DNA of 11,298 nucleotides from an archaeon (GTDB lineage: Archaea; Hydrothermarchaeota; Hydrothermarchaeia; JALTZZ01; JALUTC01), in NCBI GenBank assembly GCA_027051265.1, contig JALTZH010000180.1, forward strand, positions 1 to 11,298, read 5' to 3'. The translations under genes and the position numbers were made by a program. Below the pieces are notes generated by a model that was given only the letters and a program-made list of their open reading frames with translations, did not search any database and was not told the origin of the DNA. Positions 1 to 5,730 of the stretch are shown here, in pieces. Positions within the stretch are counted from its first letter, which is position 1. The number at the start of each line of letters is the position of its first letter.

Positions 1-314
1 ATATATCCTACATATCCACCTATAAATCTAGGTAAAATTTCATTCTTTATAACTCTCATGTTAATAACTCTTCTTATTTTGTTCAGTTTTTCTTCAATAT
101 TCCTATCGTTTTTTGCTCTTAAAACTTCTTCACCAAAACCTATAAAGGAATATCTAGCTATGTTAACTCCAAAAATTGCAGATTCTAAAAGGTAACAGTT
201 ATCATAGTTGTTAAAAATCTTACTAAAGAAAATATCGGTTGGTTTTAGTTTAGAATCTAAAACTTTATATATTGGAACTACACATGGTCTTTTTAAATTG
301 TTTAAATGTTCCAC
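1..314 (-). CDS. trpE: Anthranilate synthase component I (TrpE), N-terminal part, cut by window edge; start in doubt
   Basis: TrpE makes anthranilate from chorismate with the amidotransferase subunit TrpG, the first committed step of tryptophan synthesis. About 104 N-terminal residues are visible and the catalytic C-terminal part lies outside the window. Seen directly: a PIYKVL-type start of the domain, the LLES motif (the tryptophan feedback site of the family, so feedback inhibition is likely kept), NIARYSFIG and finally LPRFIGGYVGY, all in the order expected for TrpE. The open frame can start at a GTG (314-312), which has no ribosome site at a usable distance. An excellent GGAGGAGG lies 7 bases before an ATG at 328-326, but that ATG reads MEISGWNI and stops. 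One extra G in the G4 run (314-317) would give MEISGVEHLNN and join the frames. A sequencing indel, true GTG start, slippage or recent mutation are all possible. The family call is firm; the start is not. Confidence 0.88.
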   Translation of the reverse strand, partial: MEHLNNLKRPCVVPIYKVLDSKLKPTDIFFSKIFNNYDNCYLLESAIFGVNIARYSFIGFGEEVLRAKNDRNIEEKLNKIRRVINMRVIKNEILPRFIGGYVGY

Positions 315-335
315 CCCGAAATTTCCATAAGGAAT

Positions 336-365
336 CCTCCTCCAGTTTTAAAGATTTATAATTTA
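336..365 (-). promoter_or_regulatory. trpE upstream signals: TATA-like box (353-365) and strong ribosome site (336-343)
   Basis: Read on the minus strand, TAAATTATAAATC (365-353) resembles an archaeal TATA box. About 25 bases downstream would place transcription start near 333, close to the ATG at 328. GGAGGAGG (343-336) is an ideal Shine-Dalgarno site for that ATG, but a start near 333 would leave it off the RNA. Either transcription begins further upstream (the 366-580 gap is AT-rich and has other weak TATA-like stretches) or the GGAGGAGG is not used. The box is inferred from sequence alone. Confidence 0.45.
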
Positions 366-580
366 GGTTACATTCTGCAGGAACTAAATTTGTTAACTTT
401 ATGGTCGCTGAACTATTAAAATTATTAAAAGTAACAACAACAAACATCTTCAATTATTTTTCTCCCACGTATCCCTTTGCTCCAATATAATATTGAAAAC
501 AACAGGAAGATGAAAATTAACAAAATTTCTCATACTTATAAGATATTAAGGAAATCGTTTCAAGAAGAAAGAAGAGAAAA

Positions 581-1702
581 CTATATTTCTTTTATACCAA
601 AAACTGTTGAAGCTATTAATCCTATCAAATATGTTATCGTTGCAGCACCTAATCCGATGATGATCATCTCAAAGGATTTTTTCTTAATGTCTAAATCGGC
701 GGAAAGTGCTATTATTGAACCTGTTAGTCCAAGAAGTACTCCTGCTAGAATGAATGATATTAGAATAGCAGTGCTAATTGGTAGCATTAGAAAATAAGGG
801 ATAAGAGGAAATAGTGATCCAATTATATAAAATAATCCAGTATAAACTCCAGCTCTTATAGGATTTTCCAGAGTTTCTTCTTTTAGACCATATTCCTCCT
901 TTATAGCAAAATTTTTAAGAAGACTTTTATTTCGTTCTAGATCTTTTATCATCAAATCTATAACATTTTTACTGAAACCTCTATGTATTAATTTTTTATA
1001 AAACCTTTTGATCAATGCTAATGATGCATATTTTACTGCAGATGCTACTCTATTTATAATACCTACTCTTACTTCTTTCTGAGCCTTTACACCTGCATAT
1101 ACTCCTAATCCCATTGAGATGCTTCCTCCTATAGCAACTATCAATCCTCCTATTGCTACATGTATCGGATTTCCATATGCACCAGCAAGTCCCGCAGATA
1201 TAGATAAGATTTCAACGAGACCATCATTCATACCTAATACTGCATCACGTATATAGTTTAAAAATTCTTTAAACTTTGCTTTTTCTTCTATAAGTTCATT
1301 TTCATGTATTAATTCTTCCTCGAGTATACTTTTTATCTTAGTTTTAATTTCATCGCTAAGCTCAAAGTTCTCTAAAATTTTCATATAAATTTCAATCGCT
1401 TCTCTTTCACCTCGCTCCAAAAGCTTGAGGGTTAAACCCAGTCTCAAAAATCTGCTAAGTATTTTAATAAGAAATAACTTTACTTTACTAGGTTTAAGTT
1501 GAGAGATATCAATTCCAAGAGATTTCAAAAAGCATCTCCAAAATACCGCATGCTCCTTTTCTTTCTTAGCTATTTCGTTAAGTTTTTCGCTGAATTTTTT
1601 ATCATGTACGTATCTAGTAGCGAGATATTTATAAATCGAGTTTGAATATAATTCATCTAAATATACTTTAACAGCATATTTTATTAGATGTTTCTCTTCC
1701 AT
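581..1702 (-). CDS. Ferritin/rubrerythrin-like domain fused to VIT1/CCC1-family metal transporter
   Basis: A probable iron or manganese transporter of the inner membrane with an N-terminal metal-sensing or ferroxidase-like domain. Counted from the ATG at 1702 (373 aa), residues about 1-145 form a four-helix ferritin-like domain with spaced carboxylate/His groups: DEL near 16, EKEH at 48-51, ERGEREAIE at 96-104 and EEELIHE at 128-134. Residues about 150-373 are the VIT1 domain: DAVLGMNDGLVE at 153-164, glycine-rich helices to about 205, a charged helical insert (about 210-280) and three more hydrophobic segments (285-370). The architecture resembles membrane-bound ferritin A and archaeal VIT1-family proteins. 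I chose the internal ATG because the longer reading from 1738 overlaps the upstream gene by 32 bases; the chosen start follows that gene's stop by 4 bases. It is the last gene of a three-gene operon. Metal specificity and direction of transport cannot be read from sequence. Confidence 0.88.
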   Translation of the reverse strand: MEEKHLIKYAVKVYLDELYSNSIYKYLATRYVHDKKFSEKLNEIAKKEKEHAVFWRCFLKSLGIDISQLKPSKVKLFLIKILSRFLRLGLTLKLLERGEREAIEIYMKILENFELSDEIKTKIKSILEEELIHENELIEEKAKFKEFLNYIRDAVLGMNDGLVEILSISAGLAGAYGNPIHVAIGGLIVAIGGSISMGLGVYAGVKAQKEVRVGIINRVASAVKYASLALIKRFYKKLIHRGFSKNVIDLMIKDLERNKSLLKNFAIKEEYGLKEETLENPIRAGVYTGLFYIIGSLFPLIPYFLMLPISTAILISFILAGVLLGLTGSIIALSADLDIKKKSFEMIIIGLGAATITYLIGLIASTVFGIKEI

Positions 1703-1706
1703 AAAA

Positions 1707-2672
1707 TTAGAGATGTACAACTTTGAAATAATCACCAATAACGTTTAGAATATATCTTCTATGACAATGCTTGTAATTTTTCTCCATGCACATGATGGCA
1801 ACGTTTAAACATTTTTTGATAACTTTTAACAGCTTGATAATACCATTGATGAAATCATAAGTATACATATATTTTTCATATCCTCCCGTTCTAAAACCTC
1901 CTAATTCTTCGATCCAAAAATACTTTATACCAACTTTTTCCAGTTCTTTTTTAAGATTTTCTCTACAATATTCCTTTATTTTACTCGTTGGGAATCTTCT
2001 TACATCAACGATAGCATTGATATTTTTTGAGTTCAATATCTTTAAAAAATTTGAAAATCTTTTATCACTATATCCTATATCGTAAACTGTTATATGAGGA
2101 AATTCTTCCGAGACAAATCTATAATCCTTTAATATAAAATCGTTATCGTTAAAATCATAACCAAGCCAATATAGAATTAAACCCTTCCCAAATTTTTCCG
2201 AATAATATACGTATTGTTTTCTCTTAAAGTATTCATGTATCTTCTCATCAGCATAAAAGAATTTGCTCTCAATCCAATTAATCTCAACGTTATTTATCTT
2301 AAGATTGTTATCTAAAATAAAATCCGGTTCTTTTTTGTTTTTCCTTCCTTTAATAAATTTTATCCCTTTAGATTTTAAATACTCTTCTAGAAGCTTTTCG
2401 TAGTATTTTCCTCTTATTTCTTGAACAATTGTAGCAATTGGAGAATATAATCTATCGGATAATATAACCTTACAACACGTTCTTTCGGAAAATTTTTTAC
2501 CATACTTTTTCTCAAGCCTCTTTAATACTAAATACGATGCGTGCTTTAACTTTAAAACTTTATTTTCATCTAAATAATCATCTATGTTTATTTTTATTTC
2601 TTTTAATATATATTTTTTAAGTAATTTTTGGTCCTGTAATATCTTATTTAAGAGCTCATCTCTTTCAAACAT
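1707..2672 (-). CDS. CDIN1-like TPD nuclease domain fused to DUF488 domain
   Basis: A two-domain protein of 321 aa. Residues about 40-172 match the TPD family (CDIN1/C15orf41, a PD-(D/E)xK-type nuclease fold known in eukaryotes and archaea): a Cys/Asp-rich stretch and SPIA near 66-80, EPDFIL at 115-120, NWIESK at 132-137 and GKGLILYWLGY at 162-172. D117, E135 and K137 are the expected PD...ExK catalytic set. Residues about 193-321 are a DUF488 domain: TVYDIGYS at 195-202, VDVRRFP at 222-228, EELGGFR at 255-261 and the CMEK...CHRR pair at 295-306. Residues 1-40 are lysine-rich helix. DUF488 has no settled function. The ATG at 2672 lies 25 bases inside the aminotransferase gene, with no clear ribosome site, which suggests coupled translation. 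Nuclease activity on DNA or RNA is inferred from the fold; the substrate is unknown. Confidence 0.85.
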   Translation of the reverse strand: MFERDELLNKILQDQKLLKKYILKEIKINIDDYLDENKVLKLKHASYLVLKRLEKKYGKKFSERTCCKVILSDRLYSPIATIVQEIRGKYYEKLLEEYLKSKGIKFIKGRKNKKEPDFILDNNLKINNVEINWIESKFFYADEKIHEYFKRKQYVYYSEKFGKGLILYWLGYDFNDNDFILKDYRFVSEEFPHITVYDIGYSDKRFSNFLKILNSKNINAIVDVRRFPTSKIKEYCRENLKKELEKVGIKYFWIEELGGFRTGGYEKYMYTYDFINGIIKLLKVIKKCLNVAIMCMEKNYKHCHRRYILNVIGDYFKVVHL

Positions 2673-3796
2673 TTTTCAATTAGTTCAAGTCCTTCTTCAA
2701 TTTTTTCAATTGGAATTGTTATGGAAAGGCGTAGATGATTTTCTCCACCAGGACCAAAAGCTTCACCTGGTATTGTGGCTACGTGATATTTCTCTATCAA
2801 TCTTTCAGCCAATTTAAAACCGTTGACATTGAATTTTGGAAACACATAAAACGTGCCTTTAGGTTTTATATGAGATATATTCATCTCGTTTAATCTCTTT
2901 GTTATGTATTCCATTCTCTTCCTGTATTCGTAATTCATCATTCTAACAAAGTATTCACATTTTTTAAGTGCAGCAATCGCTGCAATTTGAACAAAACTTA
3001 CAGCACACGATACGGTATGCTCTTGTACCTTTGCCATCTCATCTATTATCTTCCTATTAGCAATTGCATATCCTAGTCTAAATCCTGTCATAGAATATGT
3101 TTTAGAAAAGCCGTTAATCAATACAATTTTATCTCTTGCTTCTTTAAACTTAAGTAGTGTAATATGCTTTTCAAACGTTATCCTATCGTAAATTTCATCA
3201 GAAAGTATATAAACGTCATTTTCAAGACATAAATCTATGACTTTTCTTAAGGTTTTTTCATCATAACTACATCCCGTTGGATTATTGGGATAATTTAATA
3301 TCAAAAGCTTTGAATCAGCAATTTTTCTTTCCAAATCTTCGATATCTATTTTAAAACCTTCTTCCTCTATAGTTTTTACAAATTCAACAACACCATCACA
3401 TAATTTAACTATTGGTTCATAGCTAACCCAACATGGTGTTGGAATTAATACCTTATCACCTGGATTTAATAGGGTTGCAACCGCCTCAAAAATTGCTTGT
3501 TTTGCACCAGGTGTTATAATAATTTCCTCATGATCAACGTTAATGTTATATAATTCTCGATACTTTTCAGCGATGGCTTTTCTTAGTTCTAAATAACCTT
3601 TAGATGGTGCATAGTATATATAGTTGTTTTCAATAGCATTATTAATCTCAGTAATAACTTCTTTTGGAGTTTTAAAATCAGGCTCTCCAGCAGCAAAATT
3701 TATGACATCAATTCCCTTTTGCTTTAAAGTTTTTGCTTTTGCTGTGATTTGAAGTGTTGAACTCTTAGGTATTTTAAGAACTTTATCCGATAACAA
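2648..3796 (-). CDS. Class I PLP aminotransferase, aspartate/aromatic type (AspC-like)
   Basis: A 382-aa fold-type I aminotransferase of the aspartate/aromatic subfamily, using pyridoxal phosphate to move amino groups between amino acids and 2-oxo acids in the cytoplasm. Seen: FAAGEPDF near 34-41, YAPSKGYLELR at 62-72, the NYPNNPTG loop at 168-175, D200 and Y203 of SDEIYD, the PLP lysine K232 in GFSKTYSMTGFRLGY, R240 and the substrate-carboxylate arginine R356 in HLRLS. Length is normal. It starts at TTG (3796-3794): there is no ATG near, and GGTGA sits 5 bases before the TTG as a ribosome site. It heads the operon with the TPD-DUF488 and ferritin-VIT genes. Substrate is not decided; aspartate, tyrosine or phenylalanine are all possible, and with trpE, trpC and hisC nearby a biosynthetic role is likely. 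Confidence 0.9.
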   Translation of the reverse strand: MLSDKVLKIPKSSTLQITAKAKTLKQKGIDVINFAAGEPDFKTPKEVITEINNAIENNYIYYAPSKGYLELRKAIAEKYRELYNINVDHEEIIITPGAKQAIFEAVATLLNPGDKVLIPTPCWVSYEPIVKLCDGVVEFVKTIEEEGFKIDIEDLERKIADSKLLILNYPNNPTGCSYDEKTLRKVIDLCLENDVYILSDEIYDRITFEKHITLLKFKEARDKIVLINGFSKTYSMTGFRLGYAIANRKIIDEMAKVQEHTVSCAVSFVQIAAIAALKKCEYFVRMMNYEYRKRMEYITKRLNEMNISHIKPKGTFYVFPKFNVNGFKLAERLIEKYHVATIPGEAFGPGGENHLRLSITIPIEKIEEGLELIEKCLKEMSS

Positions 3797-3968
3797 TTAA
3801 ATCACCCTTAAGTTCATGTTAAGTTATTGGAACCAAGCTTTATCAGCCCGGTAACTACTAAGCTATTATATTACTAAAAAATAACAACAGTCATTTCTAT
3901 CTTGCAAAACATCTTATAAGAATACAGGAAAATAAATTGAAAAATATTTAAAAATTACTATTATATAT
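3797..3968. promoter_or_regulatory. Divergent promoter region between aminotransferase and HTH-CBS regulator
   Basis: A 172-base non-coding gap with promoters pointing both ways. On the plus strand TATTTAAAAA (3945-3954), preceded by GAAAA, is a good TATA box; transcription would start within a few bases of the regulator's ATG at 3969, suggesting a leaderless mRNA. On the minus strand AATATAATA (near 3864-3872) and a T-rich stretch further up are possible boxes for the aminotransferase. The stretch 3832-3852 is unusually GC-rich for this genome and can fold into a hairpin (separate entry). Regulation of the operon by the neighbouring HTH-CBS protein is a reasonable guess from layout only. Confidence 0.55.
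3832..3852 (-). promoter_or_regulatory. Possible RNA hairpin in aminotransferase leader
   Basis: Read as minus-strand RNA this 21-base stretch folds into an 8-bp stem, ACCGGGCU pairing with AGCUUGGU (two G-U pairs), closed by the loop GAUAA. Flanking GUU and AAC could extend pairing across a bulge. It stands out as a GC-rich patch in an AT-rich intergenic region and would lie about 35 bases before the TTG start if transcription begins upstream of it. It may equally be a DNA operator or chance. Confidence 0.35.
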
Positions 3969-4547
3969 ATGTATTTTTATATACCATCTCCGGAGGAAAT
4001 AAGAAGGTATAGAATAAGTCTTGGATTAACGCAAAGCGAACTTGCAAGAAGAGCTAAAGTTTCTCAGTCATTGATTGCAAGAATAGAATCCGGTGAAATT
4101 GATCCAAGAGTTTCAACGTTGAAAAAAATATTAAATTGTTTAAGAAATGAAGAGTTTAAGATTAAAAAGAAAGAGAGTATAAAAGCACATGAAATAATGA
4201 CCTCTCCAGTAATTTATGTGGAACCATCAGATACCGTGCTGAAAGCATCGAAACTCATGGAAAAATATAAGATATCACAACTCCCTGTCATAAAAAACGA
4301 TATTCAGGTTGGAACAATTACTGATGATACTTTACTGAAAGTATTTCTTAGAGAAAAAAATCCAAACGTTATATCAAAGCTTAAGGTTGAAAAAATAATG
4401 GAAGAACCATTTCCTATGGTTAATAAGAGTACGGATATGGATGTGATATATAAGTTATTACAAAACTTTAGAGCTGTATTGGTTTTAGATAAAGGAAAGA
4501 TTATTGGTATAATAACAAAGTCCGATTTAATTAAATTATTTAAATAA
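3969..4547 (+). CDS. XRE-type HTH transcription regulator with paired CBS domains
   Basis: A 192-aa cytoplasmic regulator of the archaeal HTH-CBS type (COG3620-like). Residues about 6-60 form a helix-turn-helix: PSPEEIRRYRISLGLTQSEL, then VSQSLIARIESGEIDPRVST as recognition region. Residues about 72-130 are the first CBS motif (MTSPVIYVEPSDTV...PVI...GTITDD) and 138-192 the second (MEEPFPMV...VLDKGKIIGIITKSDL). CBS pairs in this family usually bind adenosyl ligands (ATP, AMP, SAM), so the protein probably couples DNA binding to an energy or methyl-donor signal; the ligand is not readable here. The ATG at 3969 is chosen because the TATA box at 3945-3954 places transcription start almost on it and because family members begin with the PSPEE segment; the GGAGG at 3991 lies inside the gene. 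It is divergent from the aminotransferase operon, a possible target, and may control itself. Confidence 0.9.
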   Translation: MYFYIPSPEEIRRYRISLGLTQSELARRAKVSQSLIARIESGEIDPRVSTLKKILNCLRNEEFKIKKKESIKAHEIMTSPVIYVEPSDTVLKASKLMEKYKISQLPVIKNDIQVGTITDDTLLKVFLREKNPNVISKLKVEKIMEEPFPMVNKSTDMDVIYKLLQNFRAVLVLDKGKIIGIITKSDLIKLFK

Positions 4548-4560
4548 AATATATTTTAGA

Positions 4561-4575
4561 TAATAAAAAATAAAA
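4561..4575 (-). terminator. Oligo-T stretch after the 86-aa winged-helix gene
   Basis: Just past the minus-strand stop the RNA would read TTTTATTTTTTATTA, a T-rich tract of the kind that ends transcription in archaea without a hairpin. The gap between the convergent genes (4548-4591) is only 44 bases. On the plus strand TTTTT at 4586-4590 could serve the HTH-CBS gene. Assigned by composition only. Confidence 0.4.
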
Positions 4576-4591
4576 GATTAAGCAATTTTTG

Positions 4592-4852
4592 TTAAACCAG
4601 TATAGTTTTTTCAACCTTCATCTTTTTTGCATAGTATATTTTTCTTCCAACTTTGATTTTAACGAGATCTTTATATAATAGATTATATCTAATATACATT
4701 GCCAAGTGTCTTTTATCCATCTTATATCCTAATCTTGATAATCTTCGATGAATCTCATCCAATGTAATGAGTTCACCATCCCTGATAACTTTTAGAATCT
4801 CTTTTTGTTTATGAATACCGTTAACAAACCTCTTCCTTACATTTGTAGGCAT
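4592..4852 (-). CDS. Small winged-helix-type protein, family not recognised
   Basis: An 86-aa basic protein I cannot place in a named family. Residues about 14-75 look like a winged helix: helix KQKEILKVIRD, a second helix LDEIHRRLSRLG at 31-42, a recognition-type helix MDKRHLAMYIRYNLLYKD at 45-62, and a two-strand wing VKIKVGRKIYYAK at 64-76. The tail MKVEKTILV is short. High lysine/arginine content fits DNA or RNA binding. The ATG is well supported: GAGGT (4865-4861) sits 8 bases upstream and a TATA box (TATTTATAAATT, 4894-4883) about 40 bases upstream. It is a single-gene unit, convergent with the HTH-CBS gene and divergent from the wHTH-trpC operon, so it shares the 332-base control region with that operon. 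Function unknown; a local transcription regulator is the simplest idea. Confidence 0.75.
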   Translation of the reverse strand: MPTNVRKRFVNGIHKQKEILKVIRDGELITLDEIHRRLSRLGYKMDKRHLAMYIRYNLLYKDLVKIKVGRKIYYAKKMKVEKTILV

Positions 4853-4860
4853 GAAGATTC

Positions 4861-4894
4861 ACCTCAGACATGTTAACTATATTATTTATAAATT
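4861..4894 (-). promoter_or_regulatory. Promoter and ribosome site of the 86-aa winged-helix gene
   Basis: On the minus strand TATTTATAAATT at 4894-4883 is a classic archaeal TATA box. Transcription would start near 4863, giving a leader of roughly 10 bases that just includes or borders GAGGT (4865-4861), 8 bases before the ATG. Confidence 0.55.
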
Positions 4895-5039
4895 AACAAT
4901 TTGTGGATATTTAAACCTTATCGTCTCAGAAAAATTCTACCATTAAATCTCGATGGAATTAACATTTTGTAAATTCGTGTCATTATTTTGTAATTTATAA
5001 TTTTTTGCTTTTCAACTTTTTTCCCTTTTTCTATATAAA

Positions 5040-5060
5040 TTGTGAAATGTTTAAGTTATA
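5040..5060 (+). repeat. Direct repeat copy 1, possible operator
   Basis: TGTGAAATGTTTAAGTTATA (5041-5060, preceded by T at 5040) matches copy 2 at 20 of 21 positions. It starts at the last base of TATATAAAT (5032-5040), a position where a bound protein would block transcription. It is not a palindrome. A role as operator is inference. Confidence 0.7.
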
Positions 5061-5120
5061 CGTGTAGTATTAGAAATAATATCGAAGGTAATGATGAAAG
5101 AAGAACAATAATAGTGTATG

Positions 5121-5141
5121 TTGTGAAATGTTTGAGTTATA
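5121..5141 (+). repeat. Direct repeat copy 2, possible operator
   Basis: TGTGAAATGTTTGAGTTATA (5122-5141, preceded by T at 5121) differs from copy 1 by one base (A to G) and starts 81 bases after it. It ends 7 bases before TTTATAAATA (5149-5158), so a bound factor would touch or sit just upstream of the second TATA box. Confidence 0.7.
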
Positions 5142-5184
5142 TTAGAGATTTATAAATAAACTTGCAGTGTTGAAGGAGGAATAC

Positions 5185-5730
5185 ATGCATATCGAAATAC
5201 ATATAAGTAATTCGGATGAAAAATTATCAATGGAATTCGATAATCCAAACTATTATGAAATAAGAGAAGAAATCATAGATTATTTTGAACATCTGTATGA
5301 TAAGGATCGATATCTTAGCATAACGATAATTGTAAGAAAACGAAATAAAAGAATAACAAAGGAAATTCATGGTGCCGAATTTAAGGAAGCAATAGAAAAG
5401 ATAGATGAATTTTTAAGGTTCATATTTAGAATAAAAGAAAAACCCGTTGTACGGAAAGAAAAAAGAGAAATTTTATCTTCAAGAGTTGATTGGTTTAAAT
5501 ATCATAACATATTATCACAGAAAGAAAAAATACTATTGATAATTAGAGAATTACATTCAAATGAATGGGTTTCATCGGATATAATAAAAAGAGAATATGA
5601 ACAAATTTTTGGTGAGAATATAAAACTCAGCCATGTATCAACATATTTGGCAAGATTATACAGAGAGGGGTATCTTGAAAGAAGAGGAGATAAATATAAG
5701 ATGGAATATAAACTCAAAGCTACAATATGA
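5185..5730 (+). CDS. Winged-helix protein co-transcribed with trpC, family not recognised
   Basis: A 181-aa protein with no family I can name. Residues about 1-80 are an alpha/beta domain rich in charged residues (strands IEIHIS and YLSITIIVRKRN, helices near 24-38 and 65-80), which could be a sensing or dimer domain. A basic linker (84-100) leads to a clear winged helix at about 110-178: helix SQKEKILLIIRELH, helix SSDIIKREYEQIFG, recognition helix LSHVSTYLARLYREG and wing YLERRGDKYKMEYKL. The ATG at 5185 is chosen because GGAGGA (5175-5180) lies 4-5 bases upstream; a GTG at 5167 is in frame but would bury that site. Its TGA overlaps the ATG of trpC (ATGA), so the two are made together. With the paired repeats upstream, an autoregulating control protein for trpC is plausible; tryptophan sensing is only a guess. 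Confidence 0.8.
   Translation: MHIEIHISNSDEKLSMEFDNPNYYEIREEIIDYFEHLYDKDRYLSITIIVRKRNKRITKEIHGAEFKEAIEKIDEFLRFIFRIKEKPVVRKEKREILSSRVDWFKYHNILSQKEKILLIIRELHSNEWVSSDIIKREYEQIFGENIKLSHVSTYLARLYREGYLERRGDKYKMEYKLKATI

Larger units (their letters stand above)
4895..5184. promoter_or_regulatory. Control region of the wHTH-trpC operon with two TATA boxes and repeated operator-like sequence
   Basis: No gene is supported in this stretch; all frames are broken by stops. Reading plus: an AT-rich part (4895-5027) with an imperfect repeat of ATTTTGTAA-type sequence (4965-4973, 4985-4993); a TATA box TATATAAAT at 5032-5040; direct repeat copy 1 at 5040-5060; a tiny frame MMKEEQ (5091-5111); direct repeat copy 2 at 5121-5141; a second TATA box TTTATAAATA at 5149-5158; and the ribosome site GGAGGA at 5175-5180. 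From the first box the mRNA would have a leader of about 120 bases; from the second it would begin close to the ribosome site. Both repeats are followed by ATTAGARAT (5069-5077, 5141-5149). Confidence 0.55.

Noticed and set aside
265-453. 62-codon minus-strand frame upstream of and overlapping trpE (MKMFVVV...)
   Set aside because: No recognisable family, no good ribosome site, and it overlaps the real trpE frame; most likely the open upstream leader read in another frame. It was considered as a trp leader peptide but has only one Trp codon.
510-532. Possible third copy of the trpC-operon repeat upstream of trpE on the minus strand (TGAGAAATTTT)
   Set aside because: Only about half of 22 positions match, which is expected by chance in DNA this AT-rich.
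477-797. 106-codon plus-strand frame
   Set aside because: Antisense to the C-terminus of the ferritin-VIT gene and to its 3' flank; no family features.
1703-1738. Longer start for the ferritin-VIT gene (MVIISKLYISNF...)
   Set aside because: It would overlap the TPD-DUF488 gene by 32 bases, and the added residues are not part of the ferritin-like domain.
5091-5150. C/D-box small RNA (ATGATGA at 5091 resembles a C box)
   Set aside because: No CTGA D box follows within a usable distance.
5167-5184. GTG start adding six residues to the trpC-linked wHTH protein
   Set aside because: The added codons contain the GGAGGA ribosome site that serves the ATG at 5185.
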